A stretch of DNA of 15,353 nucleotides from Chalciporus piperatus. Lineage: Eukaryota > Basidiomycota > Agaricomycetes > Boletales > Boletaceae. The stretch spans positions 1-15,353 of the forward strand of contig JBBPTG010000412.1 of the NCBI GenBank assembly GCA_038093975.1. The letters run 5' to 3'. The translations under genes were made by a program, and so were the position numbers. How positions within the stretch are numbered: the first letter of the stretch is position 1; each line of letters begins with the position of its first letter. Shown here in pieces: positions 8,401-15,353 of this stretch. The notes below the pieces were generated by a model that ran no database searches, was not told where the DNA came from, and saw only the letters and a program-made list of their open reading frames with translations.

Positions 8401-10072
8401 CGCCGGGGGATCCTATATCCATCCTCATCAAAGATCGGGACTTCGATGTCTTCCGCATCAACTAGGTTATATGTTTCGATGTCGACTGCGCGCCGTTCAT
8501 TGGGATGAGGGGAGTCATAGATTTTATCGCCATGCTTTTGCTGTATGTCTTCAGGATCTAATGCTTCCCACTCCTCAACCGGAATTGAGCTGTATTATGA
8601 AAGATATTAGTCGGATCTTGTGGAATGCAATTGCTACTCACTGAATGTGTGTAGCCAGTGCAACTGCCATTGAGCGAATATTTCCGTATTGATGCAATCG
8701 TTGCCAGTGCTGTTCTTCTTCAGCTAACGTTTGTCTTTGACATATCCTTCGATTTTGGCCGTACTTCACAGCAATGGTGATGGGAACATTTTCCGTTAAG
8801 AATGTGTCATTCCATTCGTCGATATTTTCGGCTTGTCTTTCGCGAATATAATCGTCGTATCCGGCCTCGATGGATGTATGCAGCAATTGGACATCTTGGT
8901 ATTTCATATCATGTACCGGCTTTGTCGAATTGTACCCTTGTCCCCTAGCAAAGTCGTGTGAGCTAAATGCTGTCTGGATGTGTGACAGCTCGCAGATAAA
9001 ACACGCAGATGCGGCTGTTGTGCATCTGCGCGTTTTTGGTCATTTTCACGCAGATGCGGATGTTGTGCATCTGCGCGTTTTTGGTCATTTTCACGCAGAT
9101 GCGGATGTTGTGCATCTGCGCGTTTTTGGTCATTTTCACGCAGATGCGGATGTTGTGCATCTGCGCGTTTTTGGTCATTTTCACGCAGATGCGCCGTTGG
9201 CGCATCTGCGGATATATGGGTCAAAAAGAATCACGTACAGAATATTGGTGATTTGTTGAATATTCTCCGTTGTCAAGTCGTCTGGGGTCTTGTCGCGGAT
9301 GTAAATATCCCTAAAGCCACATTTGGCTAGAAGGGTGGCTAGATACACCACAATCATGCAATAATGTCGCTCGCCCATGCAGGTCTGTGGAACTGGTAGA
9401 TGTTTCATGTTCGCATTCTCGTCGAGTATCAAGTCTTCATCGTCAGGGATGTCTTCGTTTGTGAATGATCGTGGTACCATCGCGAGCCAGATATCCTCTT
9501 GGTGATACTTTCCGATGAAAAGCATGCGTCCGGCTGGATCGAAGCCCAGGTCCGCATAACGTGCTTTCCACACCCGTTGCGGATGATGCAAATCGAGCGA
9601 GAAGGAATAGCTCGGATCGTTTCGGCTTGTAGGCAGGATAACATGCAGACCACGTCGTGCTGCAACCAACAGGTAGTAGTCGAGGTAGTGTTCTGTAGCT
9701 CCCCATGCGATGTTCGGGTCGTCGGTCGCATGGACATACTCAGCGTCTACGTCAATCTTGCTCCGTCGCTGAAGTCGCTGGATCGCTGTCCTGCATCTGT
9801 TTTGCTCGTACTCGCCTTTCAGCGTTGATAACTTCACCACATGCACTTGCTGCGCATGGAATTCCTGTAGCAGCTGGGTGCGCTCTGTGTGATCCAGTGC
9901 TAGGATGTGCTGTATATCTTCTTACGCGGTCGCATCATCCGCACATAGTTCGTGGGGTAGGTCGCCAACCTCGTAGGGGTGCGACTCACTGCTGGATAGC
10001 ACTCTGTTATCATCCTCGCACTCATTGCAATGACTGTACTCACATTTGCTCTCTATCTTCGTTGGCATTCAT
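5499..10072 (-). CDS. large multi-exon protein of unknown function, about 1,300 residues
   Basis: I do not recognise this family. Proposed minus-strand exons are 10072-10044, 9991-9239, 8944-8642, 8589-7795, 7739-7211, 7110-5898 and 5815-5499, together 1,313 codons. Most introns are short with good sites, for example GTAAGT at 7794 and CTAAC before the acceptor at 7740. Frames join in phase at each junction. Two in-frame stops remain: TAA at 9924-9922 (codon 33) and TGA at 6564-6562 (codon 986). Each can be removed by another GT-AG intron that keeps the frame: 9989-9918 with a start at 10068, and 6569-6486. So the gene may be intact or a young pseudogene. The protein has an acidic run (NDDEDDEED) and two hydrophobic segments near the C-terminus (HLLAVIIAIIFSRVL and LPFVVMMSTFIIAMY) that could be membrane helices. 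The introns at 9238-8945 and 7210-7111 hold hairpin repeats. The acceptor of the former could be 8963 instead of 8945. Confidence 0.62.
6562..6564 (-). other. in-frame TGA inside the large gene
   Basis: The reading frame is open on both sides of this single TGA, with no frame change between 7110 and 5898. It is either a CGA-to-TGA nonsense change or part of an 84-nt intron (6569-6486, GTATCT to ATCCAG) that also preserves the frame. Confidence 0.6.
7149..7184 (+). repeat. CGCAGATGC hairpin, copy D (inside an intron)
   Basis: The 10-bp stem CGCAGATGCG (7151-7160) pairs with 7168-7177 around loop GGATGGG, followed by CGTTTTT. It lies inside the 7210-7111 intron of the large gene, between the donor and the ACTAAT branch-like site. 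Confidence 0.88.
9002..9212 (+). repeat. tandem array of five hairpin units (copies E1-E5) inside an intron
   Basis: Four 45-bp units start at 9002, 9047, 9092 and 9137, and a terminal variant starts at 9182. Units 2, 3 and 4 are identical; unit 1 differs by one base in the loop. Each has CGCAGATGC, a short loop and GCATCTGCG, then CGTTTTTGGTCATTTT. The last unit has a perfect 12-bp stem (9184-9195 with 9199-9210) and a GTT loop, but lacks the T-run. Long open frames exist across the array on both strands only because 45 is a multiple of three. Confidence 0.95.
9922..9924 (-). other. in-frame TAA near the 5' end of the large gene
   Basis: The frame runs open from the ATG at 10068, or from the spliced start at 10072, up to this TAA, and continues open afterwards with DIQHILALDHTERTQLL. 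It is either a CAA-to-TAA change or lies in a 72-nt intron (9989-9918) with a strong GTGAGT donor and a weak acceptor. Confidence 0.6.
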
Positions 10073-10565
10073 GTTAACTCGTCTATTTAGGATTGTGAGG
10101 TCTTGGTTGAAGTCAGAGTGTTGAAACACGTTAGTTGAGCTTCAGTCTCGGCTGAGTTCCCGATTTACGTCCATTTCGGCTAGTGGCTAGTGTTAACCTC
10201 ATTTGTACATCCTTCTTGGTGACTGTCCGCCTCGTTTGCCCCGTTCTCTCAATTGGTACTCTTCACAACCTTCTCTTGTACCTGTGCTATTTTGGCCAGT
10301 AGTAATTCTTTCATGAGCTTTGTTCACGCAAATGCTATTGTGGCGCATCTGCGCATTCTCCATGTTTACGGCGCACATGAGCGCACACCATTGATAATTG
10401 TTGAATCTAATTGCATTAGCAGGACAACGATGAAATTGTTGGTGGTGTGAAGTCTCAGCGGCGTGCAGAGGGGTGATTTGAAAGGTAATGCGAGCGATCT
10501 AACTTGTAGAACTTGGACTTGTTTGAAAGTGCCGTTTTGACAGTTGAAGATATTAATCCTACAAT
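10073..10565. other. upstream region of the large gene, no gene seen
   Basis: This stretch holds the likely promoter of the large minus-strand gene and one degenerate hairpin copy. The frame at 10253-10450 on the plus strand runs through the hairpin and has no other coding feature, so I do not call it. Confidence 0.45.
10325..10358 (+). repeat. CGCAGATGC hairpin, copy F (degenerate)
   Basis: The left arm reads CACGCAAATGC and the right arm GCGCATCTGCGC, followed by ATTCTCC instead of the T-run. It sits about 250 bp upstream of the large gene's start. Confidence 0.65.
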
Positions 10566-10691
10566 ATGATTGGGTTTGGTGACATTTTCAAGACATTGAA
10601 AACACAGGCGTCTGCTGGGAAATTGGTGATGGCTGTTATGACACAGTCACAACACATGGCGGAGATTCGGGCAGCTCACAACCAAAGCTGA
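10566..10691 (+). CDS. possible small ORF, 41 residues
   Basis: The frame starts MIGFGDIFKTLKTQASAGK and ends AAHNQS before TGA. The composition is like an amphipathic small protein, with no signal peptide and no repeat origin. I do not recognise it. It has no visible TATA box close by. It could be one exon of a longer gene or chance; the length alone proves nothing. Confidence 0.25.
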   Translation: MIGFGDIFKTLKTQASAGKLVMAVMTQSQHMAEIRAAHNQS

Positions 10692-11338
10692 CGAAGCACA
10701 TGATCAGCCAAGGACTAAAACTTAATTGCGGTGAACCAACAAATGGATTAGACCGGGGTCTGTGATAAGTACAGGGCTACCTATGTCGGAAAACTTGCAT
10801 GCTGTGCACGCCGGATAAGGCCACGGTCGCGGCGGCAGAGCCACCACATGCACGTGACTTGGGATTCCTCCCTCACCTTCCGTTTCGAGCAAGATTCGAC
10901 ACAGCCACCCAGATGACAGCGCTCGTTGCAGCACAGAGAGAGAGAGGGAGGGAGGGAGGGAGAGAGGATGAGCGCGACACGACAGCACGATGTGGGCAAT
11001 GAGATTAGGAGGGCGAGGTACTAACTAATTCGGAACAGGTAGGATAATTAGTGCTAAGAGTTTACCAGTATAGCAGCAACTCGGGAGATATGCATGCCAC
11101 ACCGCTTCCAACAGTGCGACTCAGAGAGCTCAAAGCATACAACAAGGAATGAAGAATGAAGAAACCAACTTGACGAGCCCAACTTGGGTGTGGCTAACTT
11201 GAAGGACTCGAAGTAGTCCCGCTGCTGCTAGTGTTTAAAAGTCCGGTCCAGTCCGGTTTTTAGACCAAGTTTTGAGGCAACCGGACCTGGACCAGTCTTT
11301 GTATTTGTCAAATTTCAAGCAACCGGACCAAAACCGAT
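10692..11338. other. non-coding stretch between small ORF and LTR
   Basis: No convincing gene on either strand. It contains a purine-only run of (GA)n and (GGGA)n at about 10935-10968, several AACTTG repeats around 11165-11200, and an inverted repeat just before the LTR. Small frames at 10722-11002 on both strands run through the purine run and are rejected. Confidence 0.5.
11241..11336. repeat. AACCGGACC inverted repeat beside the retroelement
   Basis: GGTCCAGTCCGGTT (11245-11258) is the reverse complement of AACCGGACCTGGACC (11279-11293) apart from one inserted base. A further direct AACCGGACC occurs at 11321-11329. The LTR begins two bases after this cluster. The element is unrecognised. 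Confidence 0.6.
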
Positions 11339-11807
11339 TGTTACGCTTGTACCGGGTAGGTCAAAGCGTAGACACAAAAGCCTAGTCAAAGACAAGGGTT
11401 TCAAGGTAGCCTAACGATGGGATGTCCACGTTAAGGCCTAGCGTCCGTTCAAGAGTGGGACGGTGACTCTCAGAGGGTTCAAGGAAGCGGGGAATGACCA
11501 AGCTAGATTGCGTAGGTCTAAGTTAGGGTTACAGGAGGAAACTCGAGGGTTTATATAAGTGAAGAAACGAGTTAAGGGCAGGCATAGAACAAGTCAGAAT
11601 ACGTAAGAACAAGTCATGACGAATAGGAATGAGTCATGCTCGGTAAGCATACGAGTCAGCAATGACGAAGCGTGGAAGGTGAAAGAACATTAAGGAATGT
11701 TCGCTGACTAAAGCAAGGTAAGAAATGAGAGGCCTAGGCAGGACTCGAACCAGCGACTAGGACTTAGTACAAGGTGACAAAGAAAGAAAGAATGAGTGAT
11801 CATAACA
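11339..11807 (-). mobile_element. 3' LTR of the chromovirus
   Basis: In the element's sense (minus) it begins TGTTATGATC at 11807 and ends GCGTAACA at 11339, giving TGTTA/TAACA ends and a length of 469 bp. A TATATAA element at 11551-11558 fits a U3 promoter. The expected target duplication next to it would be CCGAT (11334-11338). The partner LTR lies outside the window, so the ends are inferred from the terminal repeat, the adjacent polypurine tract and position. Confidence 0.75.
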
Positions 11808-11815
11808 TTACCCCC
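11808..11815 (-). other. polypurine tract next to the LTR
   Basis: On the minus strand GGGGGTAA directly precedes the TGTTATG LTR start. This is the expected site for plus-strand priming in a Ty3/gypsy element. Confidence 0.6.
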
Positions 11816-11852
11816 GTGTTAGAATCAAGTCATCGACGAAGATAAAAACTAG

Positions 11853-13019
11853 TCAAATGCTCAACCCGTAATGACCTGGAGAACCGGTCATGTTTGCATA
11901 TCCGACATCGTCGGTTGGATCATCTCCGTCATAGAGAGTGGTGTCGTCGTCGTCGCGTGAATTAGCCTCACCCGAGATACGGGTATAGAGTGGAGGGGGG
12001 CGTCGAGCAGCTCGATTGGTATTGGTTGATCGGCGCGAACGGGAAGAGGGTGCAACAGGTGGCGTGGTTGTATGTCTTTGTCCACGCCTAAGTGGGCAAC
12101 GACCTTGAATGTGACCGGGTGCCCAGCGGAAGCACGTGGGACATTGGTATACGGGACAGTGGACACGTATATGGCCCAGTCGGTGACATACGAAGCAGGC
12201 ATCGTGGTACTGGGGATGTGAGGTGGATAGAGGTATGGTGCCAGTCCGTTGTCGTTGCGAGGTAATGTGGTTACGTTCTGCACGAAAGAAGACTGCTTCC
12301 TCTTCATCGTTCAAAGGGGAGCTAGACGCGGAAGGAGTCGACGAGGGGAGAGATGAGGTAGAAACTCCGATGACAGGGGTTGGAGATTGAGCCGCAGAGG
12401 CGGATTCTCTGAGGTAGCGATCTAGGTCATTCAGAAACTCCGGCATCCGTAGCTCATAGAGAGCAATGCTGAGGTTGGTAATTAGATCACCGTGGATGTT
12501 GCGGAGGGAGGCAGCTTCTGAATGAGCTTGGTGAACCGTCGTCAGGGAAGGAGGAAGATTGGCGAGACGAGATGCTTGCAGGTAGGCACGGTAGAGGGCA
12601 AAGAGGGGTGACCCCAGATCAAGGTGGGCGCCGATGGGTACAGAGAGACATGAGTCAAGTAAGAATTGGGACATACAATCCATGACGGCATTGTCCATCA
12701 ACTCGTCACGAAGACGATGGGCGGCGAGTGGTAATTCAACGGACAAGACTCTGACGGTGGGAATAGCGGCAATATGAGTGGGGGCATCTAGGTCTTCCTG
12801 TAAGACTGGCCATCCAGCGGGGTTTAGTGGAAGACCAGTGGTATTCCATCCAGCCTCAGCGACGGTTGGGCTAGCGGGTTCGGGGGAAGAGGGACGAGTG
12901 GGTTGAATAGGTAGAGAACGAATAGGTAAACCAGGGGGGTAAGTAGGAGAAGAAGAAGAACGAGAAAGGGAAGAGATGGAAGGCATAGTGGTTGACGAAG
13001 GGGTAGTAGGAACAGACAT
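11853..13019 (-). CDS. CCHC zinc-knuckle ORF downstream of pol
   Basis: This 388-residue frame starts at ATG 13019 (MSVPTTPSS), 4 nt after the pol stop, in another frame. The open frame extends upstream to 13241 inside pol, but the ATG beside the stop is the better start. The N-terminal third is rich in Ser, Pro and Thr. A helical middle part has leucine-rich segments. Two zinc knuckles follow: C275-x2-C278-x4-H283-x4-C288, the retroviral CCHC pattern, and C293-x2-C296-x6-H303-x4-C308. The C-terminus is basic, then acidic. The knuckles suggest nucleic-acid binding as in Gag nucleocapsid, but its place after pol is not the usual gag position. Expression by reinitiation after the pol stop is inference. 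Whether a normal gag exists upstream of pol cannot be seen. Confidence 0.8.
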   Translation of the reverse strand: MSVPTTPSSTTMPSISSLSRSSSSPTYPPGLPIRSLPIQPTRPSSPEPASPTVAEAGWNTTGLPLNPAGWPVLQEDLDAPTHIAAIPTVRVLSVELPLAAHRLRDELMDNAVMDCMSQFLLDSCLSVPIGAHLDLGSPLFALYRAYLQASRLANLPPSLTTVHQAHSEAASLRNIHGDLITNLSIALYELRMPEFLNDLDRYLRESASAAQSPTPVIGVSTSSLPSSTPSASSSPLNDEEEAVFFRAERNHITSQRQRTGTIPLSTSHPQYHDACFVCHRLGHIRVHCPVYQCPTCFRWAPGHIQGRCPLRRGQRHTTTPPVAPSSRSRRSTNTNRAARRPPPLYTRISGEANSRDDDDTTLYDGDDPTDDVGYANMTGSPGHYGLSI

Positions 13020-13023
13020 AGTT

Positions 13024-15353
13024 TCAGCGGCGAGTTTTGCGTCTGACAGAAGATGGGGATCTTGAGGAAGAAGGGAAGGCGGATGGATGAGCTTTCTTAT
13101 AGTTTTCAAGAACATCCTTGGCGTGGGTAAGGTCTGTCTCTTTGAGCCAGCGATCTTCGTCAGCAGTATATCCTTTCCAGCGAACCAGGTACGAGTGGCG
13201 TCCGGAGAAACTTCGGTGTCGGAGAATCTTTTCGATCTCATACTCTTCTTCGCCTTCTATCAAGTCAGGTGGTGGAGCCGGGAAGTTCGGTCCGTGTACG
13301 GGGTTTTCGCGATAGGGCGATAACAGAGAAGCATGAAACACGGGGTGGATCTTCCACGTTTGTGGGAGGCGGAGTTTATAAGATAGTGGGGATAAGACCT
13401 GCGTGATGGTAAAGGGTCCTTCTCGTTTCGGGGCGAACTTTGGGGAAGTAAGGGACCGTTTGAGGTTTCTTGCTTCTAGCCAGACTTTGTCTCCTTTGGC
13501 AAATGGTTTGAACTTCTGTCGAGTTCGTGCGGACATCACTTGTCTGGCAAGCTCGTGTGAGGCGAGTGCTTCGTCTCTGGCAGCAGTGAGGGAATGAAGG
13601 CGAAGTTCGACAGCGGGTAGAGCGGAGTCAGCAATCACCGAAGGAAGAGGACGGGGTTCATATCCCATCATGAGATAGAACGGGGATTTGCCGGTGACAG
13701 AGTGGGGTCGATGATTGTGTGCAAATTCGGCGTGGGAGATAGAATCAGCCCAGGATATGGGGTTATCTCCACAGTAGATTCGGAGATAGGTTTCTACTTC
13801 CTGGTTGACACGTTCAGTTTCCCCATCGGATTGGGGATGGTAGGCGGTGGAGAGGGAAAGGTCGTATCCAAGGATTCGTCCTAGTTCACGAGCGAACTCG
13901 GATGCGAATTGTGGTCCTCGGTCGCTGATGATTTTGTCGTAAAGACCGAATCTCAGGTAGACTTTGTGGAAAAAGAGGGAGGCGATCCCTTCGGCAGTGA
14001 CAGTTTTCTTAGTAGGGCAGAGAATTACCCCCTTTGTAAGCCCGTGGTCGACCACGACCAACAGAGAATCGAAGCCATTGGAAATGGGTAGGTCGGTGAT
14101 TAGGTCACAGGACACTTGCTGGAACGGCTTGGAGCTCTTTGACGGTATGGGCATCAAGGGTGGAGTAGTTGGATGCGTGTTCGCTTTGTTCTGTTGGCAG
14201 GTTGCGCATCCTTCGACATATTTGCGCACAAACTGTGCAAGACCAGGCCACCAGAATTCAGCAGCAACCAGCTGTCTAGTTTTGAGATAACCCGGGTGGC
14301 CGGCGGTGGGGTGATCATGGCAGCGTTGGACGACAGTGCGACGTAAGCTTTCGTCCGGTGGAATGTAAACGCGACCCTGGTAGGTCAGGACACCGTTATT
14401 CATCTGCCAGTCAGCCAGCCGGGATCGGAATGGCGCTGGGATATCGCCGTCAATGGCTTGTAATGCGGTGAGGAGAAACGGGTCATCTTTGGAAAGACTG
14501 GAAATGTGGTTGTTCATGGCGGCGTCGATGACACGGACAAATAGGGAGGGTGGTAGTAGAGTGGTACCCGCATTGTCATCGGCGTTGATGGGAAAGTGAT
14601 CAGCACGCCTAGATAAGGCATCGGGACCGGCGAGGGATGAGCCAGGAACATGAATCATTTTCAGGTCAAAGTCAGCAAGATCGAGGAGCCAGCGGGCTTG
14701 CCGACGGTTTAGATTCTGGGGTTGGCGGAAGTAGGTCAGGTTTTTGTGATCAGTGAAGACTTGGACAGGGAAGGGAGAGCCGTGGAGATAATGTCGCCAG
14801 GTTTTGAGTGCACGGATCACGGCGAGGAGTTCACGATCATAGATATCGTAGTTCCGTTCAGCATCACCAAAGGATTGGGAGAGGTAGGAACAGGGGTGCC
14901 AATCGCCGTTGGCGTCAGTTTGGAGGAGTATACCTCCAGAGGCAAATTTAGAGGCGTCGGTTGCAATGGCGAAGGGTTTGGAAAGGTCTGGGAAGCGTAA
15001 GACGGGTTTCGCCAGGAACATCTGTTTTAGACGGGCGAAGGCATCTTGGCAGGCATTGTTCCAGTCCCATCGATGATCCTTTTTGGTCAGATCGATCAAA
15101 GGGCGGGCAACTAAGGAGTAATTTGGGATAAAGCGTCGATAGAAGTTGGCAAAGCCAAGGAATGAGCGAACTTCTTTGACGGTAGTGGGAATGGGCCATT
15201 GAGAGATGCCGTCGAGTTTGACGGGATCCATGGCAAACTCTCCGGGGCGGACGATCATGCCAAGATATTCTACTTCGTTTACGGCGAAGTTGCATTTCTC
15301 TAAACGAAGATGGAGATCTAGCTCTTGCATCCGTTCGAGGACTCGTTGTGTGT
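13024..15353 (-). CDS. pol: chromovirus Pol polyprotein, partial (RT end, RNase H, integrase, chromodomain)
   Basis: The frame is open from the right edge to the TGA at 13026-13024. Numbering here is from the Met at 15330, which is internal. Residues 1-110 are the end of reverse transcriptase (KCNF, LGF, FYRRFI); its YxDD catalytic motif lies beyond the window. RNase H shows D125, E167, D194 and D237. The integrase zinc-binding domain has H340, H345, C375 and C378, and the core has D409, D470 and E506, a DD35E arrangement. A chromodomain at about 693-745 keeps the aromatic residues Y697, W718 and W728, which in this family help direct insertion to marked chromatin. All visible catalytic residues are present and there is no frameshift, so this part looks functional. 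The protein copies the element's RNA into DNA and inserts it. Confidence 0.95.
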   Translation of the reverse strand, partial: TQRVLERMQELDLHLRLEKCNFAVNEVEYLGMIVRPGEFAMDPVKLDGISQWPIPTTVKEVRSFLGFANFYRRFIPNYSLVARPLIDLTKKDHRWDWNNACQDAFARLKQMFLAKPVLRFPDLSKPFAIATDASKFASGGILLQTDANGDWHPCSYLSQSFGDAERNYDIYDRELLAVIRALKTWRHYLHGSPFPVQVFTDHKNLTYFRQPQNLNRRQARWLLDLADFDLKMIHVPGSSLAGPDALSRRADHFPINADDNAGTTLLPPSLFVRVIDAAMNNHISSLSKDDPFLLTALQAIDGDIPAPFRSRLADWQMNNGVLTYQGRVYIPPDESLRRTVVQRCHDHPTAGHPGYLKTRQLVAAEFWWPGLAQFVRKYVEGCATCQQNKANTHPTTPPLMPIPSKSSKPFQQVSCDLITDLPISNGFDSLLVVVDHGLTKGVILCPTKKTVTAEGIASLFFHKVYLRFGLYDKIISDRGPQFASEFARELGRILGYDLSLSTAYHPQSDGETERVNQEVETYLRIYCGDNPISWADSISHAEFAHNHRPHSVTGKSPFYLMMGYEPRPLPSVIADSALPAVELRLHSLTAARDEALASHELARQVMSARTRQKFKPFAKGDKVWLEARNLKRSLTSPKFAPKREGPFTITQVLSPLSYKLRLPQTWKIHPVFHASLLSPYRENPVHGPNFPAPPPDLIEGEEEYEIEKILRHRSFSGRHSYLVRWKGYTADEDRWLKETDLTHAKDVLENYKKAHPSAFPSSSRSPSSVRRKTRR

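Larger units (their letters stand above)
11339..15353 (-). mobile_element. Ty3/gypsy chromovirus, 3' part, cut by the window edge
   Basis: Order in the sense direction is pol (partial), a zinc-knuckle ORF, a polypurine tract and an LTR. The 5' LTR, primer binding site and the start of gag-pol are beyond 15353. Both visible frames are free of stops, so this copy is probably young. The chromodomain at the end of pol places it among the chromoviruses. Confidence 0.92.

Noticed and set aside
9002..9212. CRISPR-like regular array
   Set aside because: The units are identical from end to end with no variable spacers, and the host is a eukaryote. It is a tandem repeat of a palindrome.
8904..9259. 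Long open frames on both strands across the 9002-9212 array, giving repeated HADADVVHLR or RADAQHPHLR peptides
   Set aside because: The unit is 45 bp, a multiple of three, so any frame without a stop in one unit stays open. The array lies inside an intron, and the same arms occur singly in non-coding DNA.
10722..11002. Small ORFs on both strands with Ser-Leu-Pro or Arg-Glu-Gly repeats
   Set aside because: They run through the GA/GGGA low-complexity tract at about 10935-10968 and show nothing else.
13087..15000. Plus-strand ORFs over the retroelement
   Set aside because: They are antisense shadows of pol, which has all its catalytic motifs on the minus strand.

Overview
The window looks like nuclear DNA of a filamentous basidiomycete, most likely an agaricomycete. 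The reasons are genes split by many 50-100 nt GT-AG introns (several with CTRAY-like branch sites), an F-box protein of the mushroom type, and a Ty3/gypsy chromovirus. No species can be named from sequence alone. All gene models were spliced by eye using frame continuity, motif spacing and splice consensus. No homology search was run.

Layout: 1-675 is a satellite made of short TCGAACAT monomers with three copies of an 89-bp core. At 787-2629 (+) is a five-exon gene for a coiled-coil RING-finger protein. Converging on it, 51 bp apart, is an eight-exon gene at 3989-2681 (-) for a small BAH plus PHD-like protein, a chromatin-reader architecture. A compact divergent promoter region (3990-4276) with a TATA-like box on each side separates it from a single-exon F-box gene at 4277-5083 (+).

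At 10072-5499 (-) lies a large multi-exon gene for a protein of about 1,300 residues that I do not recognise. It is surrounded and invaded by a family of short palindromes: a stem CGCAGATGC/GCATCTGCG, often followed by CGTTTTT. Ten copies are visible, three beyond its 3' end, one inside a 100-nt intron, five in tandem inside an intron of nearly 300 nt, and one upstream of its 5' end. None was seen elsewhere in the window. This hairpin family and its link to one gene is the best candidate for something undescribed.

From 11339 to the right edge is the 3' part of a chromovirus on the minus strand: a 469-bp LTR, a CCHC zinc-knuckle ORF placed after pol, and pol itself (RT end, RNase H, integrase, chromodomain), which runs off the window. 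The second ORF starts 4 nt after the pol stop codon. The stretch 10073-11338 holds no convincing gene apart from one possible 41-codon ORF.

How genes relate: the RING and F-box proteins would both act in ubiquitin ligation, and the BAH-PHD protein would bind chromatin. Their adjacency is seen; any shared pathway is only a guess.
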